Shown: positions 24,759 through 38,700, counted from the first letter of the stretch. The stretch is 64,000 bases of DNA from Calliopsis andreniformis (GCF_051401765.1 NW_027480429.1:11412157-11476156); one strand, 5' to 3'. Program-made: numbers and translations. Notes: generated by a model from the letters alone, not told the origin.

Positions 24759-25917
24759 TGCATCGTATAAAACGAATAATTGCAACCAGTGTGAAAGTTA
24801 TGGTCATTTCTACATTGCGAGCAACCTAGGATTCACTCTAGGGCGTTGCTCCACCAGATCGAATAGTTAGGTCCTGAGAAGCAAACGCTAGAAGCATAAA
24901 ATACGATATAAATACAACAGTTTGTGCATCGTATAAAACGAATAATTGCAACCCGTATGAAACTTATGGTCATTTCTACTTTCCGAGCAACCTAGGCTTC
25001 ACCCTAGGGCGTTGCTCCAACAGATTGAATAGTTAGGGCCTTAGAAGTCAACGCCCGAGCCATAAAATGCTAAAAAAATACAACAGTGTTTCCATCATAT
25101 AACAGGAATAATTGCAACCAGTTTGAAAGTGATGGCCAATTCTACGTTCCGGGCAAGCTAGGCTTCACTCTATTGCGTTGTTCCACCAGATCGAATAGTT
25201 AGGGCCTAAGAAGTCAACGTCAGAAGCATAAAACACAACATAAATATAACAGTTTTTCCATCGTATAAAACGAATAAAGAAACCAGTGTGAAAGTTATGG
25301 CCATTTCTACGTTCCGGGCAACCTAGGCTTCACACTAGGGCGTCGCTCCACCAGATCAAACAGTTAGGGCCTTAGAAGCCAACGCCCGAAGCATTAAATA
25401 CAAAATAAATAGAACAGTTTTTCCATTGTATAAAACGGATAATTGCTACCAGTGTAAAAGTTATGGTCATTTCTACGTCCCAGGCTACCTAGGCTTCACC
25501 CTAGGCCGTTGTACCACCAGATCGAATAGTTAGGGCCTAAGAAGTGAACGCCAGAAGAATGAAATACAATATAAATACAACAGTGTTTCCATCGTATAAA
25601 ACGAATAATTGCAACCAGTACGAAACTTATGGTCATTTCTACTTTGCGAGCAACCTAGGCATCTCCCTAGGGCGTTGCTCCAACAGATTGAATAGTTAGG
25701 GCCTTAGAAGACAACGCCCGAACCATAAAATGCAAAAAAATTACAGCAGTGTTTCCATCATATAACAGCAATAATTGCAACCAGTTTGAAAGTGATTGCC
25801 AATTCTACGTTCCGGGCAACCTAGGTTTCACTCCAGGGCGTTGCTCCACCAGACCGAATAGTTACGGCCTTAGAAGTCAACGCCAGAGGCATAAAATACA
25901 ATATAAATACAACAGCT
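24759..25917. repeat. Recent 7-monomer unit, copy b
   Basis: Second copy of the 23598-24758 unit. The match stops sharply at about 25917: copy a continues with CAGCGTTTGCATCG while this copy continues with CAGCTTTTCCATCG. The unit ends lie at the same monomer position (the AACAGC junction), as expected for in-register unequal exchange. Confidence 0.93.
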
Positions 25918-28900
25918 TTTCCATCGTATAAAACGAATAATTCCAACCAGTATGAAACTTATGGTCATCTCTACTTTCCGAGCAACCTAGGCTTCACCCT
26001 AGGGTGTTGCTCCAACGGATTGAATAGTTAGGGCCTTAGAAGTCAACGCCCGAGCCACAAAATGCTAAAAAAATACAACAGTGCTTCCATCATATAACAG
26101 GAATAATTGCAACCAATTTGGAAAGTGATGGCCAATTCTACGTTCCGGGCAACCTAGGCTTCACTCCAGGGCGTTGCTCCACCAGATCGAATAGTTAGTG
26201 CCTTAGAAGTCAACGCCAGAAGCATAAAATACAATATAAATACAACAGCTTTTCCATCGTATAAAACGAATAATTGCAACCAGTATGAAACTTATGGTCA
26301 TTTCTACTTTCCGAGCAACCTAGGCTTCACCATAGGGCGTTGCTCCCACAGATTGAATAGTTAGGGCCTTAGAAGTCTACGCCAGAACCATAAAATGCAA
26401 AAAAAATACAACAGTGTTTCCATCATATAACAGGAATAATTGCGACCAGTTTGAAAGTGATGGACAATTCTACGTTCCGGGCAACCCAGTCTTCACTCTA
26501 GGGCGTTGCTCCACCAGATCGAATAGTTAGTGCCTTAGAAGTCAACGCCAGAAGCATAAAACACAATATAAATACATCAGTTTTTCCATCGTATGAAACA
26601 AATAATTGCAACCAGTATGAAACATATGGTCATTTCTACCTTCCGAGCAACCTAGGCTTCACCCTAGGGCGTTGTCCCAACGGATTGAATAGCTAGGGCC
26701 TTAGAAGTCAACGCCCGAACCATAAAATGCAAAAAAAATACAACAGTGTTTCCATCGTATAAAACGAATAATTGCAACCAGTATGAAACTTATGGTCATT
26801 TCTACTTTCCGAGCAAGCTAGGCTTCACCCTAGGGCGTTGCTCCAACAGATTCAATAGTTAGGACCTTAGAAGTGAACGCCCGAACCATAAAATGCAAAA
26901 AAAATACAACAGTGTTTCCATCATATAACAGGAATAATTGCAAGCAGTCTGAAAGTGATGGCCAATTCTACGTTCCGGGTAATCTAGGCTTACCTCTAGG
27001 GCGTTGCTCCACCAGATCGAATAGTTAGAGCCTTAGAAGTCAACGCCAGAAGCATAAAATACAATATAAATACAACAGCTTTTCCATCGTATAAAACGAT
27101 TAATTGCAACCAGTATGAAACCTATGGTCATTTCTACTTTCCGAGCAACCTAGGCTTCACCCTAGGGCGTTGCTCCAACAGACTGAATAGCTAGGGCCTT
27201 AGAAGTCTACGCCCGAACCATAAAATGCAAAAAAATACAACAGTGTTTCATCATATAACAGGAATGATTGCGACCAGTTCGAAAGTGATGGCCAATTCTA
27301 CGTTCCGGGCAACCTAGGCTTCACTCTAGGGCGTTGCTCCACCAGATCGAATAGTTAGTGCCGTAGAAGTCAACGACAGAAGTATAAAATACGATATAAA
27401 TACAACAGCTTTTCCATCGTATAAAACGAATAATTGCAACCAGTGTGAAAGTAATGGTCATTTCTACGTTCCGAGCACCCTAGGTTTCACTCCAGGGCGC
27501 TTCTCCACCAGACAGAATAGTTACGGCCTAAGAAGTCAACGCCAGAAGCATAAAGTACGATATAAATACAACAGCTTTTCCATCGTATAAAACGAATAAT
27601 TGCAACCAGTGTGAAAGTAATGGCCATTTCTACGTTCCGAGCACCCTAGGCGTCTCTCTAGGGCGTTGCTCCACCACATCTAATAGCTACGGCCTTAGAA
27701 GTCAACGCCAGAGGCATAAAATACAATATAAATACAACAGCTTTTCCATCGTATAAAACGAATAATTCCAACCAGTGTGAAAGTTATGGTCATTTCTACA
27801 TTCCGAGCAACCTAGGCTTCATTCTAGGGCGTTGCTCCACCAGATCGAATATTTAGGACCTTAGAAGAAAACGCAAGAAGCAAAAATACGATATAAATAC
27901 AAAAGCTTTTCCATCGTATAAAAGGAATAATTGCAAACAGTGTGAAAGTAATGGTCATTTCTACGTTCCAGGCAACCTAGGCATCACACTACGGCGTTGT
28001 TCCACCAGATCGAATAGTTAGGGCCTAAGAAGTGAACGCCAGAAGCATAAAATACTATATAAATATAACAGTCTTTCCATCCTATAACAGGAATAATTGC
28101 AACCCGTGTGAAAGTGATGGTCATTTCTACGTTCCAGGCAACCTATGCTTTACTCCAGGGCGTTGTTCCACCAGATTGAATAGTTAGGGCCTAAGAAGTC
28201 ATCGCCAGAAGCATAAAATACAATATAAGTACAACAGTTTTTCCATCGTATAAAACGAATAATTGCAACCAGTTTGAAAGGAATGGTCATTTCTACGTTC
28301 CGAGCACCCTAGGCTTCACTCTAGGGCGTTGCACCACCACATCTAATAGCTACGGCCTTAGAAGTCAACGCCAGAAGCATAAAATACGATATAAATACAA
28401 CAGCTTTTCCATCGTATAAAAGGAATAATTGCCAGCAGTGTGAAAGTAATGGTCATTTCTATGTTCCGGGCAACCTAGGCTTCACTCTACGGCGTTGTTC
28501 CACCAGGTCGAATAGTTAGGGCCTAAGAAGTGAACGTCAGAAGCATAAAATACAATATAAATATAACGGTTTTTCCATCGTATAAAACGAATAATAGTAA
28601 CCAGAGTGAAAGTTATGGTCATTTCTACGTTCCGGGCAACCTAGGCTTCACTCTAGGGCGTTGCTCCACCAGATCAAACAGTTAGGGCCTTAGAAGTCAA
28701 CGCCCGAAGCATAAAATACAATATAAATACAACAGCTTTTCCATCGTATAAAACGAATAATTGCAACCAGTGTGAAAGTGATGGCCAATTCTACGTTCCG
28801 GGAAACCTAGGCTTCACTCTAGGGCGTTGCTCCACCAGATCGAATAGTCAGTGTCTTAGAAGTCAACGCCAGAAGCATAAAATACAATATAAATACAACA

Positions 28901-31082
28901 GTTTTTCCATCGTATGAAACAAACAATTGCAACCTGTATGAAACTTATGGTCATTTCTACTTTCCGAGCAACCAAGGCTTCACCCTAGGGCGTTGCTCCA
29001 ACGGATTGAATAGTTAGGGCCTTAGAAGTCAACGCCCGAACCATAAAATGCAAAAAAAATGCAACAGTGTTTCCATCATATAACACGAATAAATGCAACC
29101 AGTTTGAAAGTGATGGTCAATTCTACGTTCCGGGCAACCTAGGTTTCACTTCAGGGCGTTGCTCCACCAGACCGAATAGTTACGGCCTAAGAAGTCATCG
29201 CCAGAAGCATAAAATACGATATAAATGCAACAGCTTTTCCATCGTATAAAACGAATAATTGCAACCAGTGTGAAAGTAATGGTCATTTCTACGTTCCGAG
29301 CACCCTATGCGTCTCTCTAGGGCGTTGCTCCACCACATCTATTAGCTACGGCCTTAGAAGTCAACGCCAGAGGCATAAAATACAATATAAATACAACAGC
29401 TTTTCCATCGTATAAAACGAATAATTCCAACCAGTATGAAACTTATGGTCATTTCTACTTTCCGAGCAACCTAGGCTTCACCATAGGGCGCTGCTCCACC
29501 AGACCGAATAGCTACGGCCTAAGAAGTCAACGCCAGAAGCATAAAGTACGATATAAATACAACAGCTTTTCCATCGTATAAAACGAATAATTGCAACCAG
29601 TGTGAAAGTAATGGCCATTTCTACGTTCCGAGCACCCTAGGCGTCTCTCTAGGGCGTTGCTCCACCACATCTATTAGCTACGGCCTTAGAAGTCAACGCC
29701 AGAGGCATAAAATACAATATAAATACAACAGCTTTTCCATCGTATAAAACGAATAATTGCAACCAGTCTGAAGGTTATGGTCATTTCTACATTCCGAGCA
29801 ACCTAGGCTTCATTCTAGGGCGTTGCTCCACCGGATCGAACAGTTAGGTCCGTAGAAGTAAACGCAAGAAGCATAAAATAAGATATAAATACAGCAGCTT
29901 TTCCATCGTATAAAAGGAATAATTGCAAACAGTGTGAAAGTAATGGTCATTTCTACGTTCCGGGCAACCTAGGCTTCACTCTACGGCGTTGTTCCACCAG
30001 ATCGAACAGTTAGGGCCTAAGAAGTGAACGCCAGAAGCATAAAATACAATATAAATATAACAGTCTTTCCATCCTATAACAGGAATAATTGCAGCACGTG
30101 TGAAAGTGATGGTCATTTCTACGTTCCAGGCAACCTATGCTTCACTCTAGGGCGCTGTTCCACCAGATTGAATAGTTAGGGCCTAAGAAGTCATCGCCAG
30201 AAGCATAAAATACAATATAAGTCCAACAGTTTTTCCATCTTATAAAACGAATAATTGCAACCAGTATAAAACTTATGGTCATTTCTACTTTCCGAGCAAC
30301 CTAGGCTTCACCCTAGGGCGTTGCTCCAACGGACTGAATAGTTAGGGCCTTAGAAGTCAACGCCCGAACCATAAAATGCAAAAAAAATACAACAGCTTTT
30401 CCATCGTAAAAAACGAATAATTGCAACCAGTGTGAAAGTAATGGTCATTTCTACGTTCCGAGCACCCTAGGCTTCACTCTAGGGCGTTGCACCACCACAT
30501 CTAATAGCTACGGCCTTAGAAGTCAACGCCAGAGGCATAAAATACAATATAAGTACAACAGCTTTTCTATCGTATAAAACGAATAATTGCAACCAGTGTG
30601 AAAGTAATGGTATTTTCTATGTTCCTGGCAACCTAGGCTTCACTCTACGGCGTTGGTCCACCAGATCGAGTAGTTAGGCCCTAAGAAGTGAACGTCAGAA
30701 GCATAAAATACAATATAAATATAATGGTTTTTCCATCGTATAAAACGAATAATAGCAACCACAGTGAAAGTTATGGTCATTTCTACGTTCCGGGCAACCT
30801 AGGCTTCACTCTATGGCGTTCTTCCACCACATCGAATAGCTACGGCCACAGAAGTCAACGCCTGAGGTATAAAATACAATAAAAATACAACAGTCTTTCC
30901 ATCCTATAACCGGAATAATTGCAACGCGTGTGAAAGTGATGGCCAATTCTACGTTCCGGGCAACCTAGGCTTCACTCTAGGGCGTTGCTCAACCAGATCG
31001 AATAGTTAGTGCCTTAGAAGTCAACGCCAGAAGCATAAAATACAATATAAATACAACAGATTTTCCGTCGTATAAAACGAAT
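25918..31082. repeat. Mixed satellite segment with a 12-monomer duplication
   Basis: About 31 monomers. 27500-28210 matches 29491-30201 at offset 1991 (12 x 166 minus 1), marked by AAAGTACGATATAAATAC, AATGGCCATTTC, CTTTCCATCCTATAACAGG and TAAGAAGTCATCGCC. Three 1-bp deletions fall near 27228, 27250 and 27880. A monomer at 26344 carries CTCCCACAG, a variant seen again near 35.8, 38.8, 39.1, 53.4 and 55.9 kb. A mixed-type monomer occurs near 30380, with the A-rich GCAA box joined to CAGCTTTTCC. Confidence 0.85.
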
Positions 31083-31740
31083 AATTGCAACCAGTATGAA
31101 ACTTATGGTCATTTCTACTTTCCGAGCCACCTAGGCTTCACCCGAGGGCGTTGCTCCAACGGATTGAATAGTTAGGGCATTAGAAGTCAACGCCCGAACC
31201 ATAAAATGCAAAAAAAATACAACAGTGTTTCCATTATATAACAGCAATAATTGCAACCAGTTTGAAAGTGATGGCCAATTCTACGTTCCGGGCAACCTAG
31301 GTTTCACTCCAGAGCGTTGCTCCACTAGACCGAATAGTTACGGCCTAAGAAGTCAACGCCAGAAGCATAAAATACGATATAAATACAACAGCGTCTGCAT
31401 CGTATAAAACGAATAATTGGAGCCAGTGTGAAAGTTATGGTCATTTCTACATTCCGAGCAACCTAGGATTCACTCTAGGGCGTTGCTCCACCAGATCGAA
31501 TAGTTAGGTCCTTAGAAGCAAACGCTAGAAGCATAAAATACGATATAAATACAACAGCTTTGCCATCGTATAAAAGGAATAATTGCAACCAGTGTGAAAG
31601 TAATGGTCATTTCTACGTTCCAAGCACCCTAGGCGTCACTCCAGGGCGTTGCTCCACCACATCTAATAGCTACGGCCTTAGAAGTCAACGTCAGAGGCAT
31701 AAAGTACAATATAAATACAACAGCGTTTCCATCGTATAAA
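31083..31740. repeat. 24-monomer-offset duplication, copy a
   Basis: Matches 35066-35720 at offset 3983 (24 x 166 minus 1). Marks are TTTCCATTATATAACAGC (31225 and 35208), CCAGAGCGTTGCTCCACTAG, AATTGGAGCC or AATTGCAGCC, and the AGCTTTGCCATCG monomer. Confidence 0.82.
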
Positions 31741-33205
31741 ACGAATAATTGCAACCAGTATGAAACTGATGGTCATTTCTACTTCCCGAGCAACCTAGGC
31801 TTCACCCTAGGGCGTTGCTCCAACAGATTGAATAGTTAGGACCTTTGAAGTGAACGCCCGAACCATAAAATCCAAAAAAAATACAACAGTGTTTTCATCA
31901 TATAACAGGAATAATTGCAACCAGTTTGAAAGTGATGGCCAATTCTACGTTCCGGGCAACCTAGGCTTCTCTCCAGGGCGTTGCTCCACCAGATCGAATA
32001 GATAGTGCCTTAGAAGTCAACGCCAGAGGCATAAAATACAATATAAATACAACAGCGTTTCCATCGTATAAAACGAATAATTGCAATCAGTGTGAAAGTT
32101 ATGGTCATTTCCACATTCCGTGTAACCTAGGCTTCACTCTAGGGCGTTGCTCCACCAGATCGAATAGTTAGGTCCTTAGAAGTAAACGCCAGAAGCATAA
32201 AATACAATATAGATACAACAGCTTTTCCATCGTATAAAAGGTTTAATTGCAACCAGTTTGAACGTGATGGTCATTTCTCCCTTCCGGGCAACCTAGGCTT
32301 CACTCTAGGGCGTTGCTCCACTAGGTCGAACAGCTAGGGCCTTAGAAGTCAACGCCAGAAGCATAAAATACAATATAAATACAACAGTTTTTCCATCGTA
32401 TAAAACGGATAATTGCAACCAGTATGAAACCTATGGTCATTTCTTCTTTCCGAGCAACCTAGGCTTCACCCTAGGGCGTTGCTCCAACGGATTGAATAGT
32501 TAGGGCCTTAGAAGTCAACGCCCGAACCATAAAATGCAAAAAAAATACAACAGTGTTTCCATCGTATAAAACGAATAATTGCAACCAGTATGAAACTTAT
32601 GGTCATTTCTACGTTCCGGGCAACCTAGGCTTCACTCTAGGGCGTTGCTCCACCAGACCGAATAGTTACGGCCTAAGAAGTCAACGCCAGAAGCATAAAA
32701 TACGATATAAATACAACAGCGTTTGCATCGTATAAAACGAATAATTGCAACTAGTGTGAAAGTTATGGTCATTTCTACATTGCGAGCAACCTAGGATTCA
32801 CTCTAGGGCGTTGCTCCACCAGATCGAATAGTTATGTCCTGAGAAGCAAACGCTAGAAGCATAAAATACGATATAAATACAACAGCTTTGCCATCGTATA
32901 AAAGGAATAATGGCAAACAGTGTGAAGGTAATGGTCATTTCTACTTTCCGAGCAAGCAAGGCTTCACCCTAGGGCGTTGCTCCAACGGATTGAATAGTTA
33001 GGGCCTTAGAAGTCAACGCCCGAACCATAAAATGCAAAAAAAATACAGCAGTGTTTCCATCATATAACAGGTATAATTGCAACCATTTTGAAATTGATGG
33101 CCAATTCTACGTTCCGGGCAACCTAGGCGTCACTCTATTGCGCTGCTCCACCAGATCGAATAGTTAGTGCCTTAGAAGTCAACGCCAGAAGCATAAAATA
33201 CAATA
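31741..33205. repeat. Mixed satellite segment with a chimeric monomer
   Basis: About nine monomers. The monomer at 32553 starts as the A8-box type (GCAAAAAAAATAC, GTGTTTCCATC), switches to the CGTATAAAACG and TATGAAACTTATGG type, and switches back to TACGTTCCGGG. 32716-33064 is a diverged copy of 22262-22610, marked by GCAAGCAAGGCTTC. Confidence 0.82.
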
Positions 33206-34070
33206 TAAATACAACAGTTTGTCCATCGTATAAAACGAATAATTGCAACCCGCATGAAACTTATGGTCATTTCTACTTTCCGAGCAACCTAGGCTCCACC
33301 CTAGGGCGTTGCTCCAACAGATTGAATAGTTAGGGCCTTAGAAGTCAACGCCCGAGCCATAAAATGCTAAAAAAATACAACAGTGTTTCCATCATATAAC
33401 AGGAATAATTGCAACCAGTTTGAAAGTGATGGCCAATTCTACGTTCCGGGCAAGCTAGGCTTCACTCTATTGCGTTGTTCCACCAGATCGAATAGTTAGG
33501 GCCTAAGAAGTCAACGTCAGAAGCATAAAATACAACATAAATATAACAGTTTTTCCATCGTATAAAACGAATAAAGAAACCAGTGTGAAAGTTATGGCCA
33601 TTTCTACGTTCCGGGCAACCTAGGCTTCACACTAGGGCGTCGCTCCACCAGATCAAACAGTTAGGGCCTTAGAAGCCAACGCCCGAAGCATTAAATACAA
33701 GATAAATAGAACAGTTTTTCCATTGTATAAAACGGATAATTGCTACCAGTGTAAAAGTTATGGTCATTTCTACGTCCCGGGCTACCTAGGCTTCACTCTA
33801 GGCCGTTGTACCACCAGATCGAATAGTTAGGGCCTAAGAAGTGAACGCCAGAAGAATAAAATACAATATAAATACAACAGTGTTTCCATCGTATAAAACG
33901 AATAATTGCAACCAGTACGAAACTTATGGTCATTTCTACTTTGCGAGCAACCTGGGCATCTCCCTAGGGCGTTGCTCCAACAGATTGAATAGTTAGGGCC
34001 TTAGAAGACAACGCCCGAACCATAAAATGCAAAAAAAATACAGCAGTGTTTCCATCATATAACAGGTATA
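33206..34070. repeat. Older copy of the 7-monomer unit of 23.6-25.9 kb
   Basis: It carries the same rare marks in the same order: AACCCGCATG (AACCCGTATG in the other copies), GCTAAAAAAATAC, the 1-bp-deleted AATAAAGAAACC (33569), TCGCTCCACCAGATCAAAC, GAACAGTTTTTCCATTG and GCATCTCCC. Several point differences separate it from the two recent copies, for example CATAAAATACAAG and CCCGGGCTACC. It was therefore present in the array before the 23.6-25.9 kb doubling, or has diverged faster since. Confidence 0.85.
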
Positions 34071-35065
34071 ATTGCAACCAGTTTGAAATGGATGGCCAAT
34101 TCTACGTTCCGGGCAACCTACGCTTCACTCTATTGCGTTGCTCCACCAGATCGAATAGTTAGAGCCTTAGAAGTGAACGCCAGAAGCATAAAATACAATA
34201 TAAATACAACAGGTTTTCCATCGTATAAAACGAATAATTGCAACCAGTATGAAACTTATGGTCATTTCTACTTTCCGAGCAACCTGGGCTTCACCCTACG
34301 GCGTTGCTCGAACAGATTGAATAGTTAGGGCCTAAGAAGTGAACGTCAGAAGCATAAAATACAACATAAATATAACGGTTTTTCCATCGTATAAAACGAA
34401 TAATAGCAACCAGAGTGAAGGTTATGGTCATTTCTACGTTCCGGGCAACCTAGGCTTCACTCTAGGGCGTTGCTCCACCAGATCAAACAGTTAGGGCCTT
34501 AGAAGTCAACGCCCGAAGCATAAAATACAAAATAAATAGAACAGTTTTTCCATTGTATAAAAGGAATAATTGCTACCAGTGTAAAAGTTATGGTCATTTC
34601 TACGTTCCGGGCAACCTAGGCTTCACCCTAGGGCGTTGCTCCACCAGATCGAATAGTTAGGGACTAAGAAGTGAACGCCCGAAGCATAAAATACAATATA
34701 GATACAACAGTTTTTCCAACGTATAAAACTAATAATTGCAACCAGTATGAAACTTATGGTCATTTCTACGTTCCGGGCAACCTAGGCTTCACTCTATGGC
34801 GTACTTCCACCACATCGAATAGCTACGGCTTCAGAAGTCAACGCCTGACGTATAAAATACAATAAAAATACAACAGTCTATCCATCCTATAACAGGATTA
34901 ATTGCAACCCGTGTGAAAGTGATGGTCATTTCTACGTTCTAGGCAACCTATGCTTCACTCTACGGCGTTGTTCCACCAGATCGAATAGTTAGGGCCTAAG
35001 AAGTGAACGCCAGAAGCATAAAATACAATATAAATATAACAGTCTTTCCATCCTATAACAGGAAT
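34071..35065. repeat. Mixed satellite segment
   Basis: Six monomers in register. A GAACAGTTTTTCCATTG monomer and the GGCGTACTTCCACCACATC variant (near 34798) tie it to the 20.8 and 30.8 kb copies. An open frame at 34083-34328 spans one and a half monomers and is not considered a gene. Confidence 0.8.
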
Positions 35066-35720
35066 AATTGCAACGCGTGTGAAAGTGATGGTCATTTCTA
35101 CTTTCCGAGCAACCTAGGCTTCACCCTAGGGCGTTGCTCCAACGGATTGAATAGTTAGGGCATTAGAAGTCAACGCCCGAACCATAAAATGCAAAAAAAA
35201 TACAACAGTGTTTCCATTATATAACAGCAATAATTGCAACCAGTTTGAAAGTGATGGCCAATTCTACGTTCCGGGCAACCTAGGTTTCACTCCAGAGCGT
35301 TGCTCCACTAGACCGAATAGTTACGGCCTAAGAAGTCAACGCGAGAAGCATAAAATACGATATAAGTACAACAGCGTTTGCATCGTATAAAACGAATAAT
35401 TGCAGCCAGTGTGAAAGTTATGGTCATTTCTACATTCCGAGCAACCTAGGATTCACTCTGGGGCGTTGCTCCACCAGATCGAATAGTTAGGTCCTTAGAA
35501 GCAAACGCTAGAAGCATAAAATACGATATAAATACAACAGCTTTGCCATCGTATAAAAGGAATAATTGCAACCAGTGTGAAAGTAATGGTCATTTCTACG
35601 TTCCGAGCACCCTAGGCGTCACTCCAGGGCGTTGCTCCACCACATCTAATAGCTACGGCCTTAGAAGTCAACGCCAGAGGCATAAAGTACAATATAAATA
35701 CTACAGCGTTTCCATCGTAT
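35066..35720. repeat. 24-monomer-offset duplication, copy b
   Basis: Second copy of 31083-31740 at offset 3983, with a few differences such as AACGCGAGAAGC (near 35340) and TCTGGGGCG (near 35457). Confidence 0.82.
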
Positions 35721-38700
35721 AAAACGAATAATTGCAACCAGTGTGAAAGTTATGGTCATTTCTACTTTCCGAGCAAGCAAGGCTTCACCCTAGGGCGTTG
35801 CTCCCACAGATTGAATAGTTAGGGCCTTTGAAGTCTACGCCCGAAACATAAAATGCAAAAAAAATACAGCAGTGTTTCCATCATATAACAGGAATAATTG
35901 CGACCAGTTTGAAAGTGATGGACAATTCTACGTTCCGGGCAACCTAGGTTTCACTCCAGGGAGTTGCTCCACCAGACCGTTTAGTTACGGCCTAAGAAGT
36001 CAACGCCAGAGGCATAAAGTACAATATAGATAGAACAGCGTTTCCATCGTATAAAACGAATAATTGCAACCAGTGTGAAAGTTATGGTCATTTCTACATT
36101 CCGAGCAACCTAGGATCCACTCTAAGGCGTTGCTCCACCAGATCGAATAGCTAGGTCCTTAGAAGTAAACGCCAGAAGCATAAAATACGATATAAATACA
36201 ACAGCGTTTGCATCGTATAATACGAATAATTGCAACCAGTGTGAAAGTTATGGTCATTTCTACATTCCGAGCAACCTAGGATTCACTCTAGGGCGTTGCT
36301 CCACCAGATCGAATAGTTAGGTCCTTAGAAGTAAACGCCAGAAGCATAAAATACGATATAAATACAACAGCTTTTCCATCGTATAAAAGGAATAATTGCA
36401 AACAGTGTGAAGGTAATGGTCATTTCTACGTTCCGGGCAAGCTAGGCTTCACCCTAGGCCGTTGTTCCACCAGATCGAAAGTTAGGGCCTAAGAAGTGAA
36501 CGCCAGATGCATAAAATGCAATAAAAATACAACAGTTTTTCCAATGTATAACAGGATTAATTGCAACCAGTTTGAAAGTGATGGTCATTTCTACTTTCCG
36601 AGGAACCTAGGCTACACCCTAGGGCGTTGCTCCAGCAGATTGAATAGTTAGGGCCTTAGAAGTCAACGCCCGAACCATAACATGCAAAAAAAATACAACA
36701 GTGTTTCCATCATATATCAGGAATAACTGCAACCAGTTTGAAAGTGATGGCCAATTCTACGTTCCGGGCAACCTAGGCTTCTCTCTAGGGCGTTGCTCCA
36801 CCAGATCGAATAGATAGTGCCTTAGAAGACAACGCCAGAAGCTTAAAATACAATATAAATGCAACAGTTTTTCCATCGTATAAAACGAATAATTGGAACC
36901 AGTATGTAACTTATGGTCATTTCTACTTTCCAAGCAACCTAGGCTTCACCCTAGGGCCTTGCTCCAACAGATTGAATGGTTAGGGCCTTAGAAGTCAACG
37001 CCCGAGCCATAACATGCAAAAAAAATACAACTGTGTTTCCATCATATATCAGGAATTACTGCAACCAGTTTGAAAGTGATGGCCAATGCTACGTTCCGGG
37101 CAACCTAGGTTTCACTCCATGGCGTTGCTCCACCAGAACGAATAGTTACGGCCTAAGAAGTCAACGCCAGAAGCATAAAATACGATATAAGTACAACAGC
37201 TTTTCCATCGTATAAAACGAATAATTGCAACCAGTATGAAACTTACGGTCATTTCTACTTTCCGAGCAACCTAGGCTCCCCCCTAGGGCCTTGCTCCAAC
37301 AGATCGAATAGTTAGGTCCTTAGAAGTAAACGCCAGAAGCATAAAATACGATATAAATACAACAGCTTTTCCATCGTATAAAAGGAATAATTGCAAACAG
37401 TGTGAAGGTAATGGTCATTTCTACGTTCCGGGCAAGGTAGGCTTCACCCTAGGCCGTTGTTCCACCAGATCGAAAGTTAGGGCCTAAGAAGTGAACGCCA
37501 GATGCATAAAATGCAATAAAAATACAACAGTTTTTCCAATGTATAACAGTATTAATTGCAACCAGTTTGAAAGTGATGGTCATTTCTCCTTTCCGGGCAA
37601 CCTAGGCTTCACTCTAGGGCGTTGCTCCAAAAGATCGAATAGTTAGTGCGTTAGAAGTCAGCGCCAGAAGCATAAAATACAATATATATACAACAGTTTT
37701 TCCATCGTATAAAACGAATAATTGCAACCAGTATGAAACTGATGGTCATTTCTACTTTCCGAGGAACCTAGGCTACACCCTAAGGCGTTGCTCCAACAGA
37801 TTGAATAGTTAGGGCCTTAGAAGTCAACGCCCGAACCATAACATGCAAAAAAAATACAACAGTGTTTCCATCATATATCAGGAATAACTGCAACCAGTTT
37901 GAAAGTGATGGCCAATTCTACGTTCCGGGCAACCTAGGCTTCTCTCTAGGGCGTTGCTCCACCAGATCGAATAGATAGTGCCTTAGAAGTCAACGCCAGA
38001 AGCTTAAAATACAATATAAATACAACAGTTTTTCCATCGTATAAAACGAATAATTGGAACCAGTATGTAACTTATGGTCATTTCTACTTTCCAAGAAACC
38101 TAGGCTTCACCCTAGGGCCTTGCTCCAAGAGATTGAATAGTTAGGGCCTTAGAAGTCAACGCCCGAACCATAAAATGCAAAAAAAATACAACAGTGTTTC
38201 CATCATATATCAGGTATAACTGCAACCAGTTTGAAAGTGATGGCCAATTCTACGTTCCGGGAAACCTAGGTTTCACTCCATGGCGTTGGTCCACCAGACT
38301 GAATAGTTACGGCCTAAGAAGTCAACGCCAGAAGCATAAAATACGATATAAATACAACAGCTTATCCATCGTATAAAACGAATAATTGCAACCAGTATGA
38401 AACTTATGGTCATTTCTACTTACCGAGCAAGCTAGGCTTCACCCTAGGGCGTTGCTCCAACGGATTGAATAGTTAGGGCCGTAGAAGTCAACTACCGAAC
38501 CATAAAATGCAAAAAAAATACAACAGTGTTTCCATCATATAACAGGAATAATTGCAACCAATTTGGAAAGTGATGGCCAATTCTACGTTCCGGGCAACCT
38601 AGGCTTCACTCTAGGGCGTTGCTCCACCAGATCGAGTAGTTAGTGCCTTAAAAGTCAACGCCAGAAGCATAAAATACAATATAAATACAACAGCTTTTCC

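Noticed and set aside
34083..34328. 81-codon open frame, the longest + strand frame
   Set aside because: It spans one and a half monomers and owes its start to a GTTTGAAATGG change that creates ATG. The rest is ordinary satellite in a shifted frame.
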